NCBI GenBank assembly: GCA_027577415.1
Contig: JANBQS010000961.1
Coordinates: 1-10,023 of the forward strand
Source of the DNA: Coemansia sp. RSA 922
Taxonomy: Eukaryota > Kickxellomycota > Kickxellomycetes > Kickxellales > Kickxellaceae
DNA: 10,023 bases
Reading direction: 5' to 3'
Position numbers and translations under genes: made by a program. The notes under the pieces are model-generated. The model saw only the letters and a list, made by a program, of their open reading frames with translations. It did no database searches and was not told the origin of the DNA. Each line of letters starts with the position of its first letter. Position 1 is the stretch's first letter. Shown here one piece after another: positions 1 to 6,842 of the stretch.

Positions 1-687
1 CGCGTTGGATGCTGGGACAGTGGGATTGAGGATGTGTGTCTGAACAACCTTCGTGTAGTACTGGTATATACCAAAGACCTACAGGGATCTGAGTCACCAG
101 CAGACGCCAAGCAACTTGCCGACAAACTGAGCAGCAGCGCTGTGATACCTTTACTTGGGTCTCAGGCGTACTCCTCTCAGAGCGAAGTGGCGGCCAAGCT
201 TTGGGACTCAAATTCGAGTTCTGTTGACCGTGCCTTGTGCAGTGCTGGAGACCGAGACATTGGAGTACTCAGTCCTCCAAAAGCGATTGATCAGACCAAG
301 CACGCTCGGGCCCGAGTCTCTGTTGACTGGGAGATCCAAGGACGCCGCGACTCTACCACTGCTCCGCAGATTGGCATTGGCCAATTGCGTGCAGCGCTGC
401 GGGACGGCCTAGCTATGCACTCTAGCGACACCACCACTTGCACTGTCAATGGCCACGGCCACGGCGCCCACTCGCTTGAGAAACCAGCCTCCGAAATCCA
501 GCAACCACAGACCATGGCCGCCACAGGCAGAATAGACGCCTACGGACAGCCAGTCTCTAGCGAGGTCTGCGACTTGCTCGACTCCATTGAAGATACCGAG
601 TTGCCGGTTCCTGCTACTAATGGGAACTGGGCAGAGACGCGCAACAGTCCGAACATTAGCACTCCTGCAGTTGGCCACTTTGACTAG
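1..687 (+). CDS. C-terminal part of an unrecognised protein (5' end outside window)
   Basis: The frame is open from the first base of the window to the TAG at 685-687, giving about 228 residues. There is no convincing ATG near the left edge: the first possible start in this frame is a GTG at 34, so the gene almost certainly begins upstream. The first 55 residues look folded, with a beta-strand-like LRVVLVYTKDL followed by a helix-like segment. The remainder is rich in Ser, Thr, Pro and Gln and looks disordered, with a short Gly-His run (NGHGHGAH) near residue 150. There is no membrane span and no catalytic motif I recognise. Its stop lies 41 bp from the stop of the convergent CIA2-like gene, across an AT-rich spacer, which supports it being a real 3' end. 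The family is not identified and no function is proposed. Confidence 0.6.
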   Translation, partial: RVGCWDSGIEDVCLNNLRVVLVYTKDLQGSESPADAKQLADKLSSSAVIPLLGSQAYSSQSEVAAKLWDSNSSSVDRALCSAGDRDIGVLSPPKAIDQTKHARARVSVDWEIQGRRDSTTAPQIGIGQLRAALRDGLAMHSSDTTTCTVNGHGHGAHSLEKPASEIQQPQTMAATGRIDAYGQPVSSEVCDLLDSIEDTELPVPATNGNWAETRNSPNISTPAVGHFD

Positions 688-728
688 AACTAGAAAATAT
701 ATATTCATCTTTACTATAGGACATGTTT
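688..728. terminator. AT-rich convergent 3'-end spacer
   Basis: This 41 bp spacer separates the stop codons of two convergent genes. It contains AAATATATATTC and a T-rich end, and must hold or overlap the cleavage and polyadenylation signals of both transcripts. No canonical AATAAA is seen, so the call rests on position and composition. Confidence 0.4.
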
Positions 729-1205
729 TTACACGGCCGTGGCCAAGCACTGGTTGACAACGTCCAAGAGATATGTGTTCTCGAGTGCCGCTGCCACACG
801 CTCCTTGTCGTTGAGCTGCTTGTTGACCTGTGTCTCTGACTGATGTGTGCCCTCGCGGATCTTGATGTCCACCTTGAACCGCTCAGGCAGTGACCGCAAC
901 AGCCGCACTCGTATGCATAGCCCGATCAGCGTCGCCATGGAGCAGTGCGGGATCGTGGGCGTAAACTCGATGAGAACTCGGTTGGAGCCGTCGTCCACGT
1001 AAATGTGCTCCCGGTTGGTTACGTGCAATTGCTCGAGCGTGAGCGGGTGCTCGGGATCGTTGATGTTGCGGATAAGCTCGTACACCTCCTCCGAGTCTAT
1101 CGGGTCGTCGATGCCGTCGTCAAAGTCACTCAGCTGCACTCCGCGCGCCTTTGCCACCACCTCGTACACTAGAGGTGCGTCGTTTATCTTTTGTGTGATG
1201 TTCAT
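729..1205 (-). CDS. CIA2: Cytosolic Fe-S cluster assembly factor CIA2/MIP18 (FAM96/DUF59 family)
   Basis: This 158-residue protein is close in length to human CIAO2B/FAM96B (about 160) and can be followed along nearly its whole length in that family. CIA2 works with the WD40 protein CIA1 and with MMS19/Met18 in the cytosolic targeting complex that delivers 4Fe-4S clusters to DNA polymerases, helicases and other apoproteins. Signature blocks are [13 protein letters not shown] (49-60), the strand-loop [19 protein letters not shown] (81-99) with the reactive family cysteine at C88, [11 protein letters not shown] (103-113), GTHQSE (119-124) and the C-terminal [16 protein letters not shown] region. 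The N-terminus is short and acidic, as in animal members and unlike the longer yeast form. The ATG at 1205 is the only sensible start. A CTG codon encodes conserved L93, evidence for the standard code. The gene is divergent from LST8 with 226 bp between the start codons. Confidence 0.95.
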   Translation of the reverse strand: MNITQKINDAPLVYEVVAKARGVQLSDFDDGIDDPIDSEEVYELIRNINDPEHPLTLEQLHVTNREHIYVDDGSNRVLIEFTPTIPHCSMATLIGLCIRVRLLRSLPERFKVDIKIREGTHQSETQVNKQLNDKERVAAALENTYLLDVVNQCLATAV

Positions 1206-1431
1206 TGTCCGTGGCTAGGTTAGAGTACAAAAAAAATAAAATAAAAATAAAAAAGCGAGAAAATAATTTTTTTGCGGAACAAAAGGGATCAAAGGAAGGA
1301 GACGGAGATGACCAACAGCCCTCCAGTAGCATCGTTGCCACCCATGACGAATAAAAGTTGAAAGAGCAAATTGGTTTTTATTCCTGTGCATCGTTTTAAA
1401 AAAATTTCAATTTGCATCTCTATTATTTCTC
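1206..1431. promoter_or_regulatory. Shared upstream region of CIA2 and LST8
   Basis: These 226 bp lie between divergent ATGs and must contain both promoters and leaders. A strongly A-rich tract (about 1229-1273, with AAAAAAAATAAAATAAAAAT and a T-run) sits on the CIA2 side, which would suit a nucleosome-depleted core. On the LST8 side are GAATAAAAG near 1349 and a TTTTAAAAAAATTT run near 1395. No bona fide TATAAA is seen. In the LST8 direction, a short frame from the ATG at 1308 to the TGA ending at 1361 (17 codons) could act as an upstream ORF if the transcript starts early enough. Confidence 0.5.
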
Positions 1432-2430
1432 ATGGAAGAACCCCCTGTTATCCTCGTTACCGCCGGATATGACCACACTATTCGTATGTGGGACGCATTG
1501 AAGAGCACATGCACTCGGTCCATTCCCTACACAGAGTCTCAGATAAACCGCATGGCTCTATCCAGCAACAAGCACTACTTGGCTGTAGCAGGCAATCCGC
1601 GTGTAAGCCTGTACGATGTCTTTGGCACGTCCGAGCAGCCAGTGCTCAACCTCGACGGCCACAAGGCCAACGTCACTGCCGTAGAGTTTACACAGGATTA
1701 CAAGTATCTGGCGACGAGCAGCGAAGACAAGACAATTCGATGGTGGGACATTTATGCCGGCAGCTGCAAACGCGTACTGGACAACGGCTCAATTGTAAAC
1801 GACCTGGCTATCCACCCCGACGGCCGCCAGGAGCTTATTATCTCTTGCGACCAAAAGGGCCGTGTCCGCGTGTGGGGCCTGAAGCGCCAAGAGGTTCTGT
1901 GCCAGGCCATGCCACAGCCAGACGTTGCGGTCAGGTCCGTGGCAGTGTCTCCGAACGGGCAGCTGGTTGTTGCTGGCAACAACCTCGGCCAAGTGTTTGT
2001 TTACCGCCTCACCATTGACTCGTCTCCGCAGACCGGCCGCATAGTTGAGCTGGAGCCATATATCAACTTTGACGCACACGACGGCAACAAAATCACCCGC
2101 GTCCTGTTTAGCTCCAATGGACTGTACTTGGCGACATGCTCGTCTGACCGCACTGCAAAGCTTTGGCAGCTCTCGGAGCGCGTTATACCAGCGCCCAATG
2201 GTAGCGGAGAGGAAGTGGTACAGGCTGGTGCCGAGCTGGTCCACTGTCTGGTCTATCACCAGCGCTGGGTGTGGGACGCGGCATTTTCGAGCGACTCGGG
2301 CTACTTGGTCACTGTATCGTCAGACATGCGAGCTGCGCTTTGGGATGTCTCTAGCGGCCAGGTCATCCGCGAGTTCAAAGGCCATGGGAAGGCACTGGTG
2401 TGTGTTGCGCTCAACGATGCGACCGGGTAA
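1432..2430 (+). CDS. LST8: LST8/mLST8 (GbetaL) WD40 subunit of TORC1 and TORC2
   Basis: This 332-residue protein is made almost entirely of WD40 repeats. Its first residues, VILVTAGYDHTIRMWDA, are a near-exact match to the conserved LST8 N-terminus. LST8 binds the kinase domain of TOR and stabilises it in both TOR complexes, controlling growth in response to nutrients. Seven blades can be traced. WD-type strand ends include IRMWDA (near 17), VSLYDV (near 59), IRWWDI (near 103), VRVWGL (near 145), VFVYRL (near 188), AKLWQL (near 242) and AALWDV (near 304). The C-terminus (KGHGKALVCVALND) also matches the family ending. The protein is slightly longer than yeast or human LST8 (303-326), mainly through a loop near residues 248-268 between blades 6 and 7. 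The CIA1 scaffold was considered because CIA2 is next door, but the N- and C-termini are those of LST8. Confidence 0.96.
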   Translation: MEEPPVILVTAGYDHTIRMWDALKSTCTRSIPYTESQINRMALSSNKHYLAVAGNPRVSLYDVFGTSEQPVLNLDGHKANVTAVEFTQDYKYLATSSEDKTIRWWDIYAGSCKRVLDNGSIVNDLAIHPDGRQELIISCDQKGRVRVWGLKRQEVLCQAMPQPDVAVRSVAVSPNGQLVVAGNNLGQVFVYRLTIDSSPQTGRIVELEPYINFDAHDGNKITRVLFSSNGLYLATCSSDRTAKLWQLSERVIPAPNGSGEEVVQAGAELVHCLVYHQRWVWDAAFSSDSGYLVTVSSDMRAALWDVSSGQVIREFKGHGKALVCVALNDATG

Positions 2431-2482
2431 ACCGACATGTATTTGCTAATATATATATCTAAAAATATGTTTGCACACTGGC
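2431..2482. terminator. AT-rich convergent 3'-end spacer
   Basis: This 52 bp interval separates the LST8 stop from the stop of the convergent transporter gene. It contains TTTGCTAATATATATATCTAAAAATATG, an AT-rich stretch suited to 3'-end formation on both strands. The call rests on position and composition only. Confidence 0.4.
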
Positions 2483-4156
2483 TCAATGCCTCAGTTTCCA
2501 TGCGTAGTAGGCAGCAATGACTGACGATATCCCGCCTAACCGCAAAACTAAGGCGATTTCGTGTGCGTGTTGTCTATCAGGGTTTTCGGGCTCCAGGCCA
2601 TTGGCATGCTCAAAGAAGGCAAATATCAGGCTGCTTGCAAGTGCGGTTATAAACTGAGGCAAGACTATGAATATGTTGTGGATTCCCAGTATCGTCCCAG
2701 CTGACAAACCGCCTGCATCCGACGACCGTTGAAGTACGTCATTGCGCTCTAGCTGGGAATTATCACTTCTTCGCCCTCCTGTAGCAAGCTCCTCCATAGG
2801 GATATCTGCAGAATCTAGAGGAATGTATCCGTCACCGCGGCTCTCATCGCGCACAGACCGCTCAGCAGAGTTATAGTCGCTGATAGTCTCGCCAATAATA
2901 GAGAACGGAACCCAAATGGTCACTGCCCAGCAGAACCCACAGGCTGCAATAAGCCAAGTTGCGCCACGCACAGTGGAGACTACAAACGTTAGAAGCATAG
3001 CAACAGAAAACACAGCCAGCGAGACCATCCACATTTTGCTCAAGCTGATGGACACGACTTGCCGCACCTTGTGCAGCACTTGGCGAATACGACCAAAACC
3101 AGATAGGGTGTCAGTGCGGGCTCCACGCTGACGCAATGCCGTGCGAGAGGCGCTAGAGTAGGCAAATAGCGGTAGGATTACAGAAAATCCGAGCGACGAT
3201 ACCGCGTAGGCAAACATTGCCAGAGAGCCAGCACGCGTACCCTTCTCTATCAAGTCGGCATTTTTATCGTCGCCGCCAAGGCCAGTGTGTGTGGCAGCGT
3301 AGAGGTGGGCTACATATGTGGTGCCGTAGAAGAGAAAGGGAAACCAGCCGATCCACGAAAAGAGTTGGATTTGGCACACTCCTTTGATAGCCTTTGGCAA
3401 AGAACGGATAGACGTGAATATTGCACCAAGCGCACGCAAGCTACCACTGCTGCTGTCGCTGGTTCTCAGCTGAGTTGGCAATCGAGCGAGTGGTATCTCT
3501 GCTGTAAAGTAACAGGTAATTGACACTGTAGCAACCAGCGCAAGTGACGCAATACTTGTTAGAACCTGCATATGAGTTGACCCAAGGAATGGTAGCAGGC
3601 GCACCAAGTCCAGAAATCCCATCAAATACCCAGCGACGTTGCCGGCGCCGATCATGCGCGATGCCCATGCTGTGCCAGCGTCCTGTCGTGACGTAGGCAG
3701 CGAATCGACGATAAGCGCGCGCATGCTGGCCTGTATACAGTTGATGGCAAAGTCCAAGACATAGAACGCAATGACCGCCAGCCAAACTGTCGGCAACGGC
3801 CGGCTGCCAGTCAGCTCGCGTGTCCACCCAATGATAATGAGACACAGAACCACGACGACAGTTGACCCAATAATGTAGGGGCGCCGACGGCCAAGCTTTG
3901 CCGAGCAGTTGTCGCTGAGGATGCCGACCAGCGGCTGGGTGATAAGGCCAGACAACGGCCCGGCCAGCCATACGAGCGATACGTGTGACTTTTTCATCCC
4001 TAGCGAAAGCAAGTAGAGCGATCCAAACCCGGTCTCTACAGACCACACAAACTGCAGACCACCCAGCGCTACTGTGAGGGCCAAATACTGTGCCAACTCG
4101 GAGACCGTAGTTGACCTTGGCAGGCTGCGACTACGTGTTGAGCCACTGCTATCCAT
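2483..4156 (-). CDS. MFS sugar/H+ symporter, sucrose/alpha-glucoside type (SUT1/SLC45-like, GPH family)
   Basis: This 557-residue membrane protein has about twelve hydrophobic spans (roughly 22-50, 58-80, 94-111, 123-141, 166-186, 193-218, 263-287, 309-333, 372-394, 398-421, 481-511 and 534-553). The hallmark is LAGPLSGLITQPLVGILSD (64-82) followed by LGRRRPYI (88-95), the loop-2 signature of plant sucrose transporters, fission-yeast Sut1 and animal SLC45 proteins. A second block, GTAWASRMIGAGNVAGYLMGF (161-181), matches the fifth span of fungal members. The family couples proton entry to uptake of sucrose, maltose or similar alpha-glucosides, usually at the plasma membrane. The substrate cannot be read from sequence. 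A hydrophilic, Ser/Asp/Glu-rich loop (about 422-480) lies before span 11. The ATG at 4156 gives a normal N-terminus. The gene is divergent from the uridine kinase gene and convergent with LST8. Confidence 0.88.
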   Translation of the reverse strand: MDSSGSTRSRSLPRSTTVSELAQYLALTVALGGLQFVWSVETGFGSLYLLSLGMKKSHVSLVWLAGPLSGLITQPLVGILSDNCSAKLGRRRPYIIGSTVVVVLCLIIIGWTRELTGSRPLPTVWLAVIAFYVLDFAINCIQASMRALIVDSLPTSRQDAGTAWASRMIGAGNVAGYLMGFLDLVRLLPFLGSTHMQVLTSIASLALVATVSITCYFTAEIPLARLPTQLRTSDSSSGSLRALGAIFTSIRSLPKAIKGVCQIQLFSWIGWFPFLFYGTTYVAHLYAATHTGLGGDDKNADLIEKGTRAGSLAMFAYAVSSLGFSVILPLFAYSSASRTALRQRGARTDTLSGFGRIRQVLHKVRQVVSISLSKMWMVSLAVFSVAMLLTFVVSTVRGATWLIAACGFCWAVTIWVPFSIIGETISDYNSAERSVRDESRGDGYIPLDSADIPMEELATGGRRSDNSQLERNDVLQRSSDAGGLSAGTILGIHNIFIVLPQFITALASSLIFAFFEHANGLEPENPDRQHAHEIALVLRLGGISSVIAAYYAWKLRH

Positions 4157-4460
4157 TTTTCAAGCGTCGAATTCGACAGCTCTAGCAGCAGCGGCGGCGT
4201 TGTCGTTGTCGAGAAATGGTAGCAAGTAATTATACAAGTAGTAAAAATGCGAATGCTATAAACAAAAGAGGAGAGAGACGCTGTTGTTGTGTTGGTGTGC
4301 ATACATGCACTCGTCCTGTGCATGTCAAAGTGTGATCGAGCGACCCCTTACCCTTGTGGCTCTTCACTCAGCTTTTAATCTCGCTATTTTGTTTCTTAGC
4401 TTTGCAAGCAGCCGAATTCTACAACCCTTTTGTGCAAATTCTCAAAGCAGTACGGCAAAC
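4157..4460. promoter_or_regulatory. Shared upstream region of the sugar transporter and uridine kinase genes
   Basis: These 304 bp lie between the transporter ATG and the preferred kinase ATG. TATA-like elements ATTATACAA (near 4231) and GCTATAAAC (near 4255) lie in the middle. The word GTGCAT or its complement ATGCAC occurs three times within 28 bp: an inverted pair spanning 4297-4310 with a 2 bp spacer, and a third copy at 4318. The 3' half is pyrimidine-rich. In the kinase direction it also holds an in-frame upstream ATG at 4305 and an out-of-frame 18-codon uORF (4322-4378). No further gene is seen here. Confidence 0.5.
4322..4378 (+). promoter_or_regulatory. Possible upstream ORF in the uridine kinase leader
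   Basis: An ATG at 4322 opens an 18-codon frame ending at TAA 4376-4378, 82 bp before the preferred kinase ATG and out of frame with it. If transcription starts upstream of 4322 it could reduce initiation at 4461. The transcript start is unknown, so this is only a candidate. Confidence 0.2.
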
Positions 4461-5879
4461 ATGGCAACTCGGAGCCAGCAGACGTCGACGTTGATGCTGA
4501 AGAGCGCTGGACGGCCGCCGTGGTACGCTCCGGACGGCAAAAACCTCCCAGCCTACGTAGTTGGCATCGCTGGCGGCAGCGCTAGTGGCAAAACTAGCGT
4601 CGCTCGGCGGATTGTCGAGAGCATGAACGTGCCGTGGGTGGTCATCCTCAGCATGGATTCCTTCTACCGCCGCCTGACGCCTGAGGAGTCCAAGCGGGCC
4701 TTTGAAAACAATCACGACTTTGACCATCCCTTGAGCTACGACTTTGACGCTGCATTGCGGGCCCTGAGAGACCTGAAGCAAGGCAAGGCAGTGCGCATTC
4801 CACAGTATGATTTTTCGACCCATTCGCCCAGCAGTCAGTCGCAGTATCTGTATGGTGCTTCGGTAATTATCTTCGAGGGCATCTTTGCTCTCTACGACCC
4901 GGCCATCCTTCAGATGATAGACGTCAAGATATTTGTTGACACAGACAGCGACATCTGTCTTGCTCGACGCATTAAGCGCGACGTAGCTGAACGTGGGCGT
5001 GATCCAATAGGCGTTCTACAGCAATACGACCGCTTCGTCAAGCCCGCCTACGACGGATTCGTGCGCCCGACGATGAGCAACGCCGACGTCATCATCCCTC
5101 GCGGACTGGATAATCAAGTCGCAATTGACTTGATGATTCAGCACATTAAGCGTCAGCTGGACGAGCACAACGCCACCATTATGCGGCCTGTGCTTGTTGG
5201 CCAGTACGACAGCAGCAGCGCCCAAGACGGGCTCGCGCCCACGCTAGTCACTCTGCCACAGACGAGCCAAGTACGCGCCATGCAGACCATCTTGTGCGAT
5301 CGTACCACGCCTCGCGACGACTTTATTTTCTACTCGGACCGCCTGTCGCGCCTGGTGATTGAGCACGGATTGAGCTTGCTTCCGCTGATGAAGAAGACCG
5401 TCCAAACTCCCACCGGGCTGTCCTATGAGGGCTATGAGATGGAGGCGGAGATGACCGGCGTAACGGTCCTGCGCGCTGGCGGCGTCATGGAGAAGGCACT
5501 CCGCAGCGTTGCGCGCACAGCCCATTACGGCAAGATCTTGATTGTCGGAGACCCTGCCACGCATGAACCAAGGCTTCACTACGCTAAGCTCCCGCCGTCA
5601 ATTGAGCAGCACCAAGTTTTGCTCATGGATCCAACCATTGTCTCTGGAGCCAACGCCATGATGGCGATCCGCATTTGCCTCGACCACGGCGTCTCTGAGG
5701 GCAGCATTGTGTTTGTGTCTTTGCTGGCCACTCCGCAGGGCGTTCACGCCATCCAGACTGCCTTCCCTCTAGTGAGGCTGGTCGTAGCGCTGCTTGACTC
5801 GCGCATTGGCAAGGACGACTTGTTGGTCAAGTCTGGATACGGTGTCTTTGGTGACCGCTACTTTGGCACTGAGTGCTAA
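4461..5879 (+). CDS. URK1: Uridine kinase with C-terminal UPRT-like domain (URK1/UCKL1 family)
   Basis: From the ATG at 4461 the protein has 472 residues in two domains. Residues 32-240 are a uridine/cytidine kinase: P-loop GGSASGKTS (38-46), substrate and catalytic region SMDSFYR with D66, the NHDFDHPLSYDFD block (84-96), IIFEG (136-140) and a lid RRIKRDVAERGRD (169-181). It phosphorylates uridine and cytidine to UMP and CMP in pyrimidine salvage. Residues 254-472 are a uracil phosphoribosyltransferase-like domain with RDDFIFYSDRLSRLVIEH, a PRPP-loop-like DPTIVSGANAM (390-400) and the ending GDRYFGTE. In UCKL1-type proteins this domain is generally thought not to bind uracil productively, and the GVFGDR loop here fits that group. 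The 4461 start has a good context (A at -3, G at +4) and gives the usual family N-terminus. The frame stays open upstream, so a longer form from 4305 is possible. Confidence 0.93.
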   Translation: MATRSQQTSTLMLKSAGRPPWYAPDGKNLPAYVVGIAGGSASGKTSVARRIVESMNVPWVVILSMDSFYRRLTPEESKRAFENNHDFDHPLSYDFDAALRALRDLKQGKAVRIPQYDFSTHSPSSQSQYLYGASVIIFEGIFALYDPAILQMIDVKIFVDTDSDICLARRIKRDVAERGRDPIGVLQQYDRFVKPAYDGFVRPTMSNADVIIPRGLDNQVAIDLMIQHIKRQLDEHNATIMRPVLVGQYDSSSAQDGLAPTLVTLPQTSQVRAMQTILCDRTTPRDDFIFYSDRLSRLVIEHGLSLLPLMKKTVQTPTGLSYEGYEMEAEMTGVTVLRAGGVMEKALRSVARTAHYGKILIVGDPATHEPRLHYAKLPPSIEQHQVLLMDPTIVSGANAMMAIRICLDHGVSEGSIVFVSLLATPQGVHAIQTAFPLVRLVVALLDSRIGKDDLLVKSGYGVFGDRYFGTEC

Positions 5880-5921
5880 TATGCTATTGATATTTTTTTT
5901 ATAAACATAATATCCATATTG
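5880..5921. terminator. AT-rich convergent 3'-end spacer
   Basis: This 42 bp spacer separates the stop codons of the uridine kinase gene and the convergent 266-residue gene. It carries a T8 run followed by ATAAACATAATATCC, so the two transcripts very probably overlap at their 3' ends. The call rests on position and composition only. Confidence 0.4.
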
Positions 5922-6722
5922 CTAAAGAACAGTGACCGTGTCATCCTTTTCTGGATCCGAGTGGTGCAATGTCACTGTCGTGCACTTTGTACCGTCGTTG
6001 TTGTGCACCGTCTTGCGTGTCTCAACCGAGCCATCAGGCATAGTGCGCATGGAGATCTGGTATGAACGACAGGATGCCTTCTCTTCATCAGTAGGCTCTG
6101 GAAACAAATTGTCGAGGTTTGACATGATGTCGCTCTTCAGGGCCTTGTAAAACGTCATCGGATTGGGCGCTCTCTCTGACAGTCTACTTGCACTGGGTGC
6201 ATCGTGGTGGACTCGTGATTCGATATAATCCATTGCATCCCTAACCTGTCCAAATATATTGCCGACAGCCCACCTAGTAGTCTCGCCAAATGCCTCTCCA
6301 ACGCTGTCGATAATGCGACTGCCGTCACGAGCCATTACTTCAGTCAGACTGGGCTCTCGGTCCGAGTGATCGACAAATGTCCGAGACGCAGGGGCTCTTG
6401 CTGAATAGGAGACCACAGGGAACGTGTTTCTGTTAGGGCCACGCTCGATCGATGGCAGCTCTGGGATTGGATCGAATAGACCTAATCCGCCAAGAATACG
6501 AGCGTATGGTGGAGCCGCCGTGCCACTACGGAATCTACTATGCATGTCTATGTCTGGGCGAAATACCAGTTGCAATAGCGGCGGCAAGTCAAGTATGCTC
6601 GCTGGGTCAAGCAAGAACTCTTGAAATAGGCGCGGACCAAATAGCCACAGGTCTGTCGAGTTCACGGCGCTGTTGCTGTTCTCTGGATCGCTACTATGAC
6701 CGTTGTTGCTGGAAATTCTCAT
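5922..6722 (-). CDS. Unrecognised 266-residue protein with C-terminal DG-hairpin signature (HAX1/Mpm1-like?)
   Basis: The family is not securely recognised. The N-terminal 20 residues are Ser/Asn-rich and polar. They are followed by a hydrophobic but not clearly membrane-spanning stretch, LWLFGPRLFQEFLLDP and DLPPLLQLVF (25-54), and a Pro/Arg-rich linker. Residues 125-165 look like a long amphipathic helix (VMARDGSRIIDSVGEAFGE onward). The C-terminus (about 221-253) has two successive turns, MPDGSVETRKTV and NNDGTKCTTVTL, flanked by alternating polar and beta-branched residues. Such PDG...NDGT hairpins are familiar from the C-termini of HAX1-type and fungal Mpm1-type mitochondrial membrane-associated proteins. 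That similarity is from memory and weak. The ATG at 6722 is the natural start. It lies 120 bp downstream of the CWC24 stop on the same strand, with its own short promoter region, and is convergent with the uridine kinase gene. It is probably a real gene because frame, length and flanking spacers all fit. Confidence 0.75.
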   Translation of the reverse strand: MRISSNNGHSSDPENSNSAVNSTDLWLFGPRLFQEFLLDPASILDLPPLLQLVFRPDIDMHSRFRSGTAAPPYARILGGLGLFDPIPELPSIERGPNRNTFPVVSYSARAPASRTFVDHSDREPSLTEVMARDGSRIIDSVGEAFGETTRWAVGNIFGQVRDAMDYIESRVHHDAPSASRLSERAPNPMTFYKALKSDIMSNLDNLFPEPTDEEKASCRSYQISMRTMPDGSVETRKTVHNNDGTKCTTVTLHHSDPEKDDTVTVL

Positions 6723-6842
6723 TCAAAGTCTTTTTTAAAATTGAGAGGAAAAAAATAGGTTTAAAACGCCTCAAACAGACGAGAAAGAGATATCGGATTT
6801 GATCTTGGGTTTGTAAGGCACGCGGAAGGCACGTGCCGAATG
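6723..6842 (-). promoter_or_regulatory. Promoter region of the 266-residue gene with palindromic E-box
   Basis: This 120 bp lies between the CWC24 stop and the next ATG on the same strand, so it must hold the CWC24 3' end and the downstream gene's promoter. GGCACGTGCC at 6828-6837 is a perfect 10 bp palindrome with a CACGTG core, the binding sequence of bHLH factors such as Cbf1, Pho4 and USF. It sits about 105 bp upstream of the ATG at 6722. An A/T-rich run (TTTTTTAAAA, near 6730) lies close to the start. Confidence 0.4.

Noticed and set aside
34..36. Start of the first gene at 34
   Set aside because: This codon is GTG and the frame is open to the left edge, so it is an internal codon of a truncated gene.
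1229..1273. A-rich tract as a retroelement poly(A) tail
   Set aside because: There is no target-site duplication or element remnant beside it. It sits in a divergent promoter where A-tracts are common.
1432..2430. WD40 protein next to CIA2 might be CIA1, forming a CIA gene pair
   Set aside because: The N-terminal VILVTAGYDHTIRMWDA and the C-terminal KALVCVALND are LST8 signatures, and the blade sequences follow LST8 rather than CIA1.
2483..4156. Transporter as a generic hexose transporter
   Set aside because: The LAGPLSGLITQPLVG...GRRRP signature is that of SUT/SLC45-type proteins, not hexose facilitators.
4166..4177. 12 bp perfect palindrome GTCGAATTCGAC just before the transporter ATG
   Set aside because: About two such palindromes are expected by chance in 10 kb, and it has no further symmetry.
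4284..4286. Kinase start at 4284
   Set aside because: The codon is TTG. The first in-frame ATGs are at 4305 and 4461, and 4461 has the better context and the normal family N-terminus.
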